From Anaerolineae bacterium (GTDB taxonomy: Bacteria; Chloroflexota; Anaerolineae; Aggregatilineales; Phototrophicaceae), in NCBI GenBank assembly GCA_030950085.1, contig JAUZRW010000138.1:1-37106 (forward strand): a stretch of DNA of 37,106 nt, read 5' to 3'. The translations under genes and the position numbers were made by a program. The notes beneath the pieces are model-generated. The model was not told the origin of the DNA. It searched no databases and was given only the letters and a program-made list of their open reading frames with translations. Positions 15,201 to 22,565 of this stretch are shown in pieces. The stretch's first letter is position 1, and every line of letters starts with the position of its first letter.

Positions 15201-16777
15201 ATATTTGTATCTTGCACCCATGCGAAGGAGTTCTTTGTATCAGTGGCGGCTATTTCGTCAATAGGCTCATCATCTGTGACACTATCATCAACCTCCTTGA
15301 GCCACGCCATCGGGTCAAGGTCATCATTAGCAGATTCGCCACTAGGACTCACATCTGCTATTGCTGCTAGACCTACATCCTCTGCATCGGTATCACTGTT
15401 GCCAAATAGGTCATCAAGCAATATATCATCGTCATCGTCACTGAGAATATCATCAAGGGCATCAGCACTTAATACACCGGATACAACATTCGATGCCGCG
15501 AGTTCGCGTAACCAATCGTCGTCATCGTCTTGGTCAGCCTCTTCATCGCCACCCAGTTTCGCCAGCATTCCCGTTAAGCCACCTGTCGTAGCAGGTTTGA
15601 CAGTCGTTTCGCCACCGCTATCTAAGTCATCCATCCACGCATCTTGGTCATCACCTAATAATCCTGTGAGACCTGTTCCTTCGCTTTCACCAATACTCAG
15701 CAAATTATCAATATCATCCTGTTCGCTGATGGTAGCAGACGGCAAATCATCGACAGCAACCGTATCATCTTTGCCGACACTATCAGGATAATCAAAATCA
15801 TCGGGGAGTAAGTTGCTTAAATCATCCGTGACTTTCTTCTTCGCTGCGGGAGGGTCTTCTTCAATAAACTCAGCCAACCAATCATCATCATTAAAATCAG
15901 CATCGGCATCGGTTTGTTCTTGGGCTACATCAATTTCCGATGATGCCGAAGCATCCATTGATAAGTTATCGAGCCAATCGGGTGAGCCAGAGCTTGTGAT
16001 GGCAGCAGCGTAGCGCTGGAAATCTAACTCTTCAATCATGAAAGTATCGGCGGAAACTATTTCGCCGGTTGCTAGTTGCATGGCTAAATAGGGGTCTACA
16101 TCTTCAATGCGGCTAAGGTAACGTTGAGCATCGGATGGACGGTCTTCATCGAGCCAGAATTCTGTCAAAATACGATTGGCATCGACAGAATAGGGATATG
16201 TTTTAAGCACATCAATCGCTGATTCGGCGGCATCGACACGCAAGCCACCTTGCCACTGAGCGCGTGCCAATTTCAGCTTGAGGTCGTTTCTATCGGGCAT
16301 TTTTCGGAGGGTACGCTGGAGCAGTTCAATCGCCTGTATGAACATGCCAGCAGCAATATATTGATTCGAGACTGCGCCAGCCGTCAGTTGAATTTTTTCA
16401 ACGTCATGGTTGCGATATTTTTGATATAAGCTACGGAGGCGCTCATTAACTGTCGGATTGCCGGATTGTTGGTCGAAAGCGCGTTCAATGTGCCAAATCG
16501 CTTCGTTCGCTTGATTCAACTCATCATGGACAATGCTCAGTTGATAGTGTGCTGCAAAATCATCTGGCAATGCGCCCAATAAACGCCGAAAAACCTCGCC
16601 CGCTTCATCATAGCGTTTGAGTTGCATCAAGCCGCGCCCTAATGTCCGGTAAGCCATCACATTTTTGGGGTAGCGTTGCAAAATGTGGGCGCTATGAGCC
16701 GTCGCTTCTTCTAGTCGATTGTCTTTAATAAAGTTATCAATTTGTCTAAGATAATCTCTTAAGGTGATTTCAGCCAT
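12296..16777 (-). CDS. Giant acidic TPR protein with Asp-Trp-Leu repeat array, first gene of the operon
   Basis: Function not recognised; I recall similar TPR N-termini from other Chloroflexota, with variable acidic tails. The 1493-residue product starts with about 250 residues of TPR helices (NVMAYRTLGRGLMQLKRYDE and DDFAAHYQLSIVHDELNQAN are clear units), ending near PSDAQRYLSRIEDVDPYLAM. The remaining 1240 residues are extremely acidic and probably disordered. They hold about 23 Trp-Leu motifs (DWLAEF, AWLKEV, DWLSEL) plus Trp-Met, Trp-Ile and Trp-Val variants. A 20-residue unit, ADWLSELSDDDSELEI with EAD, is tandemly repeated in the middle. The last 60 residues are FDSFDNFD-type Asp-Phe repeats. 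No signal peptide or membrane segment is seen, so it is probably cytoplasmic. AAGGGTG precedes the ATG. Confidence 0.8.
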   Translation of the reverse strand: MAEITLRDYLRQIDNFIKDNRLEEATAHSAHILQRYPKNVMAYRTLGRGLMQLKRYDEAGEVFRRLLGALPDDFAAHYQLSIVHDELNQANEAIWHIERAFDQQSGNPTVNERLRSLYQKYRNHDVEKIQLTAGAVSNQYIAAGMFIQAIELLQRTLRKMPDRNDLKLKLARAQWQGGLRVDAAESAIDVLKTYPYSVDANRILTEFWLDEDRPSDAQRYLSRIEDVDPYLAMQLATGEIVSADTFMIEELDFQRYAAAITSSGSPDWLDNLSMDASASSEIDVAQEQTDADADFNDDDWLAEFIEEDPPAAKKKVTDDLSNLLPDDFDYPDSVGKDDTVAVDDLPSATISEQDDIDNLLSIGESEGTGLTGLLGDDQDAWMDDLDSGGETTVKPATTGGLTGMLAKLGGDEEADQDDDDDWLRELAASNVVSGVLSADALDDILSDDDDDILLDDLFGNSDTDAEDVGLAAIADVSPSGESANDDLDPMAWLKEVDDSVTDDEPIDEIAATDTKNSFAWVQDTNIEFDDDANVVPTLFDEGDPVSLESAPEAPMAWLEEEGIDFEPDAEMEAEDTTNLSYYEEGQEVDDQQITDPLAWLADADAELEEDDISAPDATDSELDSSMDWLTDDSVLDEMLDLDDLTQGDTFAASHAASDNDDEPVVDDGLDNLFEDSDWQDDDFAEDEESLGDLDWLAEDDLLEDDLLEDDDLPVAELADSDTLSWLHQADTEPERSDAIQDIGDESDDEDDEQAVIADSAVDDPMAWLSESGIELDDDEQPVVDDDIDWVSDFQDEADVEELFADGLSTDEDDSDFDFVDDATELPPLAKSSMLTFLNTDADDTETASDDWVGEIDVDDVFAESEADWLSDIGGADSDIEEESDLDWMSPSDEDVEPVTEAHMDWISEISDDVNDSELELDDEAIEGSDMDWMSEISDDDDDEFQLDDEPVAEADADWLSELSDDDSELEIAEADADWLSELSDDDSELEIAEADADWLSELSDDDNDSELEITEADADWLSELGDDDSELEITHEPVAEVDWGDYEAEADNDLVAEADADWLSELSDDDSELEIAEADADWLSELGDDDSELEITDEPVAEVDWGDYEAEADDDLVAEEDADWLGELGDDDSELEIAEADADWLSEPGDDDSELEITDEPVAEVDWGADFDDAEEDLSVASTSGMTGLLNTIRQERDTNTLESELDSDDEVEASDLEPVAETDLDDMFADEPDWLGTLDSDEDTAQEPVAQDTVDWGLDDSTEIEAVPLAESEAGRGDLDEETEFIAEAESAETDFDYDEEVEFASADNAPDWLNAMVPGLDLDYEAEEDEPIDEGFSEGQTHRQRVLAEEAAASTSDFTWLQDIVDEETGNKPISDDSVTEKPVARPSVRRFIFSKLPTWLRGDSAASVATAEEAIADVAIADFDDFGAASDDELMDDFDSFDNFDSQDTIEDMDDFDSFDDFGTMDTIEDIDDFDDIDDDFEFDDDFDDL
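13273..13925 (-). repeat. Nested tandem repeats: 60-bp units inside three 186-bp units
   Basis: CGCCCCAATCGACTTCGGCA recurs at 13273, 13459 and 13645, exactly 186 bases (62 codons) apart. Each unit holds two copies of a 60-bp unit encoding ADWLSEL-(S/G)DDDSELEI. Further 60-bp copies run on to about 13925; those starting at 13801 and 13861 differ at only one base. One copy has a 6-base in-frame insertion (about 13755). All copies stay in frame, showing repeated recent unequal duplication under coding constraint. Confidence 0.9.
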
Positions 16778-16828
16778 CTAACACCCTTAATATGGCAGCC
16801 AAATAGTGCTTGAATTTCAATCATGACA

Positions 16829-16837
16829 ATTATAACA
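16829..16837 (-). promoter_or_regulatory. Extended -10 promoter of the acidic TPR operon
   Basis: On the minus strand the sequence reads TGTTATAAT: a perfect TATAAT (16834-16829) with the upstream TGn extension. No good -35 box is seen at 16-18 bases, which is usual for extended -10 promoters. The predicted start at about 16822 leaves a leader of about 45 bases. Confidence 0.55.
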
Positions 16838-17154
16838 CACATAGGTATTTTCGCTGCTTAACGCTTCACATATGCAACCGAATAAACGATAGGTACTATG
16901 CCCATATTGGAATAGAGTCGTGAATGGGTTGTTATTCTGTTGACATTATGGATACTCAGCGTATTGTGCAGCAAATTCCCTTTGTATACGATATGTTGCT
17001 AGACCATAAAATTACTGTTGCAACATCTAAACATCTGCTAATCTAGCATCATTGTAATGTGGATTATGGGATTGCGCTATGTATCGGAAATGGGCAATTA
17101 TCAGAAGATTGTCGCCAAGTACCAATATTTTGAATAGTCTAAAGCGATTCATTG
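16838..17154 (+). promoter_or_regulatory. Divergent intergenic region with one candidate promoter
   Basis: No gene is supported in the roughly 420 bases between the acidic TPR operon and the secreted protein. A candidate plus-strand promoter is TTGACA (16940-16945), 16 bases, TATTGT (16962-16967). An open frame runs upstream from 17196 to 17079, but its residues do not resemble a protein N-terminus and it crosses a palindromic repeat. Confidence 0.4.
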
Positions 17155-17222
17155 CTCCCCCTCTCTATAGATGTGTGAGGAACGAGCCATCGGTAATGGA
17201 GAGGGGGTTGGGGGGAGAGGCC
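17155..17222. repeat. Palindromic repeat (CCCCCTCTC / GAGAGGGGG) containing a start codon
   Basis: CCCCCTCTCTAT (17157-17168) pairs with ATGGAGAGGGGG (17196-17207), 11 of 12 matched plus one G-T wobble, around a 27-base loop. A G-rich tail, TTGGGGGGAGAGGCC, follows. Elements of this appearance are common between genes in some phyla. Here the right arm contains the probable ATG of the next gene. Confidence 0.65.
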
Positions 17223-18365
17223 AAGCAATTAATTTTGCGCCTTAGCGGTTTGGGCTTTTTATTGTGCTTGACATTATTTGCGTTAAGATTGCCGACACTC
17301 GCACAAGATGAAACACAGCCGACACTCGAAGATTTTTGGGAAGGGCGTGCAGAATGGGTGGTCGATATTGAAGATGTTGGCTTGCCTGTGGGTGAGAGTG
17401 ATACGATACAAATCGCTGAAAATACGTTTTGGTCATATTTGCACGCCAGCAATCAATCGGCACAGGTCATTGACCAATGTGGTGAACCTGTCGAATTTCC
17501 CGGTTGTACCACACTTTGGACAAGCAGCGATAACGGACAATCTTTTGCGCTGACAACGCCGGTCTGCTTGATGGGCTGTTCGGCTTGCCCTTGTGATGAC
17601 CAGCGCGACCATATCACGGCTCAACAATATCCGCGTGTTGCACAAGCTGATGATGGCACATGGTACATGGTTTATGAATGGCACGCTCAAGTGATAGTGC
17701 GCCGTAGTGATGATGGACTCAATTGGTCAGATTGGGATTATTTGCTGACACCGGGCGGTGTTTGGCCGCGTGACTATGCCGATTGTGACACCATTGAAGC
17801 AATTGGTGAGCATCCGAATATTCGCGGACAGGGCGATGTTTGTTTGGTCGGGGGTCCACCGGGTTTATATATAGAAGGCGATATGCTCTATGTCTTTGTG
17901 ATGGCTGGCAGCGCCCCCGCCCATATGCGCTGTTATAAGGGCAATCGAAATCGTGATTTAGGCGATTTACAAGTCTGTGATACCGACCCCATTTTCAGTG
18001 GCGCAACCGAATATGGCGCGATTGATGAATTTGATGCGAATCCCTACTTTGATTTTCGCTATATCAGTAGTGCTGATGTACTGCGTGTCGGCGATTTTTA
18101 TTATATGGCATATGAAGGTATTCGGGGTCCCAGTGAGCTAGAGTTTGGGCGTGATAATCAATTTGCACTCGGTTTTGCGCGTGCCGACCAAATTGATAGT
18201 GCATGGGATTTGTACCCTGATAATCCGGTCATATTTGATTTGTCGGATAATTGGGGCATTGGTCATGCTGATATGATACGTATTGATGGCGTGACGTATC
18301 TCTATAGCGCGACTTCGCAAAGCCAACGCGGACGGTATCGTTTGGTGTGGATAAAAGACAATTAA
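17196..18365 (+). CDS. Secreted protein, five-bladed beta-propeller (GH43/GH32-like) candidate
   Basis: Probably exported: a basic start is followed by LSGLGFLLCLTLFALRLPTL and AQDE, a signal peptide with cleavage expected after Ala-Gln or just before. The mature part of about 350 residues alternates short beta-strand blocks with Trp/Tyr-Asp turns (DDGTWYMVYEW, RRSDDGLNWSDW, GDFYYMAYEGIRGP, RIDGVTYLYSAT), as in five-bladed glycosidase-like propellers. Cysteines (CGEPVEFPGCT, CLMGCSACPCDD) suggest disulfides outside the cell. I could not assign catalytic acids, so enzymatic activity is not claimed. The start is uncertain. ATG 17196 lies inside a palindrome arm and has no clear ribosome-binding site. 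TTG 17235, just before the hydrophobic core and after GGGGGAGAGG, is an alternative; ATG 17079 is unlikely. Confidence 0.62.
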   Translation: MERGLGGEAKQLILRLSGLGFLLCLTLFALRLPTLAQDETQPTLEDFWEGRAEWVVDIEDVGLPVGESDTIQIAENTFWSYLHASNQSAQVIDQCGEPVEFPGCTTLWTSSDNGQSFALTTPVCLMGCSACPCDDQRDHITAQQYPRVAQADDGTWYMVYEWHAQVIVRRSDDGLNWSDWDYLLTPGGVWPRDYADCDTIEAIGEHPNIRGQGDVCLVGGPPGLYIEGDMLYVFVMAGSAPAHMRCYKGNRNRDLGDLQVCDTDPIFSGATEYGAIDEFDANPYFDFRYISSADVLRVGDFYYMAYEGIRGPSELEFGRDNQFALGFARADQIDSAWDLYPDNPVIFDLSDNWGIGHADMIRIDGVTYLYSATSQSQRGRYRLVWIKDN

Positions 18366-18422
18366 ATACCCTGTGCGCTGCGAAATTTTAGGACTATGAT
18401 TACTCCATTATGCTGTGTGTAA

Positions 18423-18442
18423 GGGTTTAGTGCGCTAAACCC
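18423..18442. repeat. Small palindrome downstream of the secreted protein
   Basis: GGGTTTAG (18423-18430) and CTAAACCC (18435-18442) form a perfect 8-bp stem with loop TGCG, followed by CCTAC. There is no T run on either side, so it looks like a dispersed palindrome rather than a classical terminator. Confidence 0.5.
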
Positions 18443-18493
18443 CTACTAGCCGCAACAAATATTAAGCACAAAGGTCATAAAAACGGGGTCACA

Positions 18494-18880
18494 ATGTCCA
18501 AACGTAGAAATAAAAAACCCAATTTGCCAGAAGATGTCTTGGCACGCGCACGCAAACAAGCAGGAATCGAAGAACCGGAAACAGATAGCGAAAACGATGA
18601 AAATGGCGATAAGGGTACAAATGGCAATGGCGAAAAAGTCAGTGTCAATGAACGGGCTGCCCGTCGTCGCAAATTATCGCCTGTGCAATTAGAGCGCAGT
18701 CGTAAACGCGGCGACCTTGATGGCGATACCATTCGTGATATGCTGGAAAATCCAACCATTGCTGTAAGCGAAGAGCAACTGCGCGAAGAATATCAGCATG
18801 TTTTGGTCGATTTGCGGAATATGGGTGTTCTGGCGGCTGGGTTAATGGTGTTACTGGTTGTTCTGGCACAATTTATCTAA
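18494..18880 (+). CDS. Small charged protein with C-terminal membrane anchor, unknown function
   Basis: Not recognised. The 128-residue product has a basic N-terminus (MSKRRNKKPNLPEDVLARAR), an acidic Asn/Glu/Gly-rich stretch (about residues 30-55), and a basic helix (ERAARRRKLSPVQLERSRKR). An acidic helical region (SEEQLREEYQHVLVDLRNMG) follows, then a single hydrophobic segment at the very C-terminus (VLAAGLMVLLVVLAQFI). This is tail-anchor topology, with a cytoplasmic head and no loop outside. GGGGT shortly before the ATG is a weak ribosome-binding site. Biased amino acid use and preserved heptad-like helices make coding likely. Position after the secreted protein with a 128-base gap gives no clear functional link. 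Confidence 0.65.
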   Translation: MSKRRNKKPNLPEDVLARARKQAGIEEPETDSENDENGDKGTNGNGEKVSVNERAARRRKLSPVQLERSRKRGDLDGDTIRDMLENPTIAVSEEQLREEYQHVLVDLRNMGVLAAGLMVLLVVLAQFI

Positions 18881-18881
18881 C

Positions 18882-18975
18882 AGAAAACGTGTTTTTTCGT
18901 CATATTATGGATTTTCAGGGCATAAAGAGCGCAATACTACAATGTATGATGACCTCTTATGCCCCTGATTTTCGA
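18882..18975. repeat. Dispersed repeat with long hairpin (copy 1)
   Basis: CAGGGCATAAAGAG (18916-18929) pairs with CTCTTATGCCCCTG (18954-18967) with one bulge on each side, a strong hairpin between converging genes that could act as terminator. The flanks (CAGAAAACGTGTTTTTT and ATTTTCGATGAAA) recur at 29284-29372, so this is also a dispersed element. Confidence 0.55.
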
Positions 18976-19018
18976 TGAAATCGTAACTGTTCACCTATCC
19001 ATGAACTTGTGACATCGG

Positions 19019-20509
19019 CTATTTATTCAGCGCATCTTTCATGAAGGCTACCACATCGCTTTTGAGTTGTTTTAGCGATGGCAGATGCAGGTACATCATG
19101 TGTCCAGCTTCATAATAGGTAAAATGGAAATTGTCGCGCACATCAGGATGAATATCCATATGATTGAAGGTATATTCGGCGGCAAAATGCGGTGTCGCAA
19201 GGTCATAGTAGCCCTGTGCAACCATGACCTTCATGAATGGGTTTTTAGCAAAGGCAGTGCGTAAAGCCTCACTGGTATCCGGAAACTTACCTTTATCCCA
19301 TTCCCAGCCCTTGAATACATCATAACTCAGTGTTTCGTATGTTGTATCGGTCTCATAGCCCAATTCACGCCGCGCATAATCATTCATCATCGCAGTAAAG
19401 GGAGGCGTAATCGCAACCATCGCTGGGTCAAAATCAAATATCTCGCCCACATCTTGGGCATCAAGCCCCTTAAAACGGCTATCGAGACGACCTACCGTGT
19501 GATGTTGGTCACGCAGGAGTTCTTTACAGAAGTGCATAATGTGAATCCGCAGATTGCTATTTTTGACAAATTTACTATCGAGTCCGGTATAGCGGCTTAA
19601 TGTTTCAACCACTGCGGCGCGGTCTTCTTCTGAGAGACTATCGCCTTGCATCAGTGCCGCACTATAATCACCCAATGCCCATGCTTCGACTTCTGCTATT
19701 AAGTCGGCAACGGGTTTTTCTTGTAAATCCTTCGACAATTTGCCATGATACCATGCTGTCGCTGCATACGTCGGCACATACAGGATAAAAGGCAAGTCAT
19801 TGCCACGTTCAAAGCGCAAGGTTTGGAAATTGAGAATCGTCGAAATCAGCACAATGCCGTTGAGACCAATACCCATGTCGATGAGATGACCGGATAAGCC
19901 CGCACTGCGCGTTGTGCCGTAACTTTCGCCAGACAGGAAAAGCGGCGATGACCAGCGTTCGTAGCGTGTGAGATAGAGGCGAATCACTTCAGCAACCGAT
20001 TTAATGTCACCATCCAGAGTCCAGTATTCTTTACTATCCTCAGAATCAATGGCACGGCTGTAACCTGTTCCTACAGGGTCAATAAACACAAGGTCGGTCA
20101 AATCGAGCCATGTATACTCATTATCCACCAGTTGATAAGGCGGCGCTGGCATCCAACCTTCAGCTTGCATTTTGACACGTTTGGGACCCAATGCGCCCAG
20201 ATGCAACCAGACCGATGCTGAACCGGGTCCACCATTGAAGACAAACGTTAGAGGGCGTTTGGCAGGGTTTTTGATACCATCCACTGTATACGCTGTGAAA
20301 TAGACATTGGCTTTGATATCCCCTGATTCTTTGTCTTTAAGCGGCATCATGCCCGTTGTTGCCTTGTAATTGAGGGTTTTCTTACCGAGTTTGATTTTAT
20401 GTTGGGTTTCGACAGGCGGAGTCTCTTTGACTTCTGCCTTTTTGGGTTCTTCGTTGTTATTATCATTGTTAGAATTGCTATTGTCTGTTTTTTCTTCTTT
20501 TTTCGCCAT
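19019..20509 (-). CDS. S10-family serine carboxypeptidase
   Basis: Peptidase removing C-terminal residues, family S10 (alpha/beta-hydrolase fold). The 496-residue protein has the oxyanion loop FVFNGGPGSAS (about 90-99), DPVGTGYS, and the nucleophile motif GESYG with Ser196. An aspartate lies in QGYYDLATPHFAAEY and the catalytic histidine region is EAGHMMYLH, so the full triad is present. The first 40 residues are Lys/Glu/Asn-rich (NSNSNNDNNNEEPKKAEVKE) and look disordered. There is no signal peptide, which is unusual because eukaryotic S10 enzymes are lysosomal or secreted; bacterial homologues often do have one. The ribosome-binding site (AATAGGTC) is weak. It stands alone, divergent from the ABC cluster. 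Confidence 0.88.
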   Translation of the reverse strand: MAKKEEKTDNSNSNNDNNNEEPKKAEVKETPPVETQHKIKLGKKTLNYKATTGMMPLKDKESGDIKANVYFTAYTVDGIKNPAKRPLTFVFNGGPGSASVWLHLGALGPKRVKMQAEGWMPAPPYQLVDNEYTWLDLTDLVFIDPVGTGYSRAIDSEDSKEYWTLDGDIKSVAEVIRLYLTRYERWSSPLFLSGESYGTTRSAGLSGHLIDMGIGLNGIVLISTILNFQTLRFERGNDLPFILYVPTYAATAWYHGKLSKDLQEKPVADLIAEVEAWALGDYSAALMQGDSLSEEDRAAVVETLSRYTGLDSKFVKNSNLRIHIMHFCKELLRDQHHTVGRLDSRFKGLDAQDVGEIFDFDPAMVAITPPFTAMMNDYARRELGYETDTTYETLSYDVFKGWEWDKGKFPDTSEALRTAFAKNPFMKVMVAQGYYDLATPHFAAEYTFNHMDIHPDVRDNFHFTYYEAGHMMYLHLPSLKQLKSDVVAFMKDALNK

Positions 20510-20631
20510 AATCGACCTATTTTAAATGTTGTAGTTTTTTCGATAGGCTACACTATAGCCCGTTTGCATGTTCTGTACAAGAATCTACCCTACGTTTTGC
20601 GCCTCCTCCAAATGCAATATGACCTTATACC

Positions 20632-20660
20632 TACAATGATTATTCTAAATACGATATAAT
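20632..20660 (+). promoter_or_regulatory. Candidate promoter of the Gld-like ABC operon
   Basis: A perfect TATAAT (20655-20660) lies 61 bases before the ATPase start. The hexamer 17 bases upstream, TACAAT, is a poor -35 box, so this rests mainly on the -10. Confidence 0.35.
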
Positions 20661-20720
20661 CCGCGCTGTTATGACTCCTTAGTGATACTGATGATAATCC
20701 ATGCAGGAGCAGTAAAATTT

Positions 20721-21770
20721 ATGATAGAAGTCAATAATCTAGTCAAAAGGTATGGTTTGTTTACAGCCGTGAACGGTATTAGTTTTACGGCTGAACCGGG
20801 TCAGGTAACGGGGTTTCTCGGACCCAATGGGGCGGGTAAAACCACAACCATGCGTGTCCTGACTGGGTTTTCGCCCCCGACAGCAGGTCACGCCACAGTT
20901 GCAGGCTATGATGTCTTTGAAAATAGTATGGACGTTCGCAAGAATGTCGGCTATCTGCCGGAAAATGTCCCCCTATACCGCGATATGTCTGCCATTGGCT
21001 ATTTAACATATGTGGGCGAAATTCGCGGTGTCAAGCAGCGCAAATCACGGGCGATGGATGCCCTGCGACGGGTTGGACTCGGCAAACGCGCAAAAAATAC
21101 CATTCGTACTCTCTCGAAAGGGATGCGGCAGCGTGTTGGTTTGGCAGCCGCTTTGATGCACGACCCACAAGTGCTAATTTTGGATGAGCCGACGATTGGT
21201 CTTGACCCGATTCAGGTCTTGGAATTGCGCGACCTTGTGAAAGATTTAGGGCGCGAACATACGGTTTTGTTCAGCACACACATCTTGTCGGAGGCAGAGC
21301 AAATTTGTGACCGTGTGGTCATTATCAATCAAGGCGAGGTTATCGCGCACGGCGAGCCGGTTGCCTTACGAGAAGAATTAGAACGCGGACAACGTATTTT
21401 CGTGCGGACTGAGGAAGCACCGACAACGATTCTATCGACAGTACAAGCCGTAGAAGGTGTCGCCGAAGCACAAATCGAGCGCGATGCCGTGATTGCCATC
21501 CCCAACGATATTCAGCAAGACCCACGCGCTGCCATTGCCCGTGCGCTGGTTGAGAACAATTTCAATGTGCTGGAATTGCGTCCGGCAGCAAACAATCTGG
21601 AAGAAATTTTCCTTGAATTGACTCGTGGCAGTACAGAAGAAGACGACATCGACGATGAACTGGCAGGCAATATCGAATCTAGCGGTGTAGACGATGACAA
21701 TGAAGAAAACGAAGTCGTTGCTGAGAGTTCTGTAAGCGAAACGCCCGACAAAGCAGAAAGTGAGGTCTAA
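20721..21770 (+). CDS. ABC transporter ATP-binding protein, GldA-like
   Basis: ATPase of an ABC-2-type exporter complex. The 349-residue product has Walker A GPNGAGKT (about 34-41), signature LSKGMRQRVGLA, Walker B VLILDEPTIGLDP and the H-loop STHILSEAEQ. A C-terminal extension includes a GldA-like region (NNLEEIFLELTRG). It is followed by about 50 residues of acidic tail (DDIDDELAGNIESSGVDDDN) not usual in the family. ATG 20721 is chosen because AGGAG (20705-20709) precedes it at a workable distance and the conserved start IEVNNLVKRYG follows. The frame also offers a start at 20682. It ends 3 bases before the permease gene. Confidence 0.9.
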   Translation: MIEVNNLVKRYGLFTAVNGISFTAEPGQVTGFLGPNGAGKTTTMRVLTGFSPPTAGHATVAGYDVFENSMDVRKNVGYLPENVPLYRDMSAIGYLTYVGEIRGVKQRKSRAMDALRRVGLGKRAKNTIRTLSKGMRQRVGLAAALMHDPQVLILDEPTIGLDPIQVLELRDLVKDLGREHTVLFSTHILSEAEQICDRVVIINQGEVIAHGEPVALREELERGQRIFVRTEEAPTTILSTVQAVEGVAEAQIERDAVIAIPNDIQQDPRAAIARALVENNFNVLELRPAANNLEEIFLELTRGSTEEDDIDDELAGNIESSGVDDDNEENEVVAESSVSETPDKAESEV

Positions 21771-21773
21771 GCG

Positions 21774-22562
21774 ATGCGCGGATTATTTGCAGTCTATAAG
21801 CGCGAAGTGGCGCTCTATTTTCAGTCCTTTATTGCCTATGCGATTGCCTTTGCACTTTTAGGCATTATTGGCTTATTGTTCACAGCAAACATTGTATTCT
21901 TGCTAGAACAATCGCAGATAGCCGTCCAAACAGGTCGGTCTGCAAACATTCAACTCACACCCCTGATTACCCAGAATATGGGTATCATCACATTTTTGAT
22001 GTTTTTGGTAGCGCCCCTGATTACGATGCGCCTGATATCTGAGGAATCGCGTGAAGGGACACTTGAAGTCTTGATGACACTGCCGATGAGCGATTGGTCA
22101 TTTGTTGTCGGCAAGTTCCTCGCAGCATGGACATTCTTTACTGCCTTATTGGGCTTGACCCTCATCCATACGGGCATGTTGGCAGCGATTGGCTCTTTCA
22201 ATGTCGGACAAGTGGTTTTCATCTATATCGGGACATGGCTCTATGGTGGGGCGACACTCGCTGTTTCCATTATTTGGTCAGCGATTACCGAAGACCAACT
22301 GGTTGCGGCATTTTTGGGCGCGGCGACTGTCTTGACCCTCTATTTAGCGGATGCCCTCGCCTCTGTTGCCACCGGACAGCAAAGTCAAATCGGGGATACT
22401 GTTGGAGAATTTATACGTCAACTGGGTTTGAACACGCACTATAACAATCTTTTGAGTGGCATTGTACGGGTAGAAGATATTACATACTTCGTGTTGCTTA
22501 TCGTGGTTGCCCTATTCATGACATCTTTGGTTGTTAGCACACGTCGTTGGAGGGCTTCATAA
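21774..22562 (+). CDS. ABC-2-type permease, GldF-like
   Basis: Membrane subunit of the ABC-2 complex with the upstream ATPase. The 262-residue protein has about six hydrophobic segments. The first (SFIAYAIAFALLGIIGLLFT) is followed by a periplasmic loop, then LITMRLISEESREGTLEVLM, the hallmark of this permease family next to the coupling helices. The last segment is YFVLLIVVALFMTSLVVSTR. It is 3 bases from each neighbour, so translation is likely coupled. In Bacteroidetes GldA-GldF-GldG is needed for gliding, but this gene set is widespread in non-gliding bacteria and its substrate is unknown. Confidence 0.9.
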   Translation: MRGLFAVYKREVALYFQSFIAYAIAFALLGIIGLLFTANIVFLLEQSQIAVQTGRSANIQLTPLITQNMGIITFLMFLVAPLITMRLISEESREGTLEVLMTLPMSDWSFVVGKFLAAWTFFTALLGLTLIHTGMLAAIGSFNVGQVVFIYIGTWLYGGATLAVSIIWSAITEDQLVAAFLGAATVLTLYLADALASVATGQQSQIGDTVGEFIRQLGLNTHYNNLLSGIVRVEDITYFVLLIVVALFMTSLVVSTRRWRAS

Positions 22563-22565
22563 ATC

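Noticed and set aside
17079-17195. Upstream start for the secreted protein
   Set aside because: It would place 39 non-conserved-looking residues and half a palindrome before the signal peptide, burying it inside the protein.
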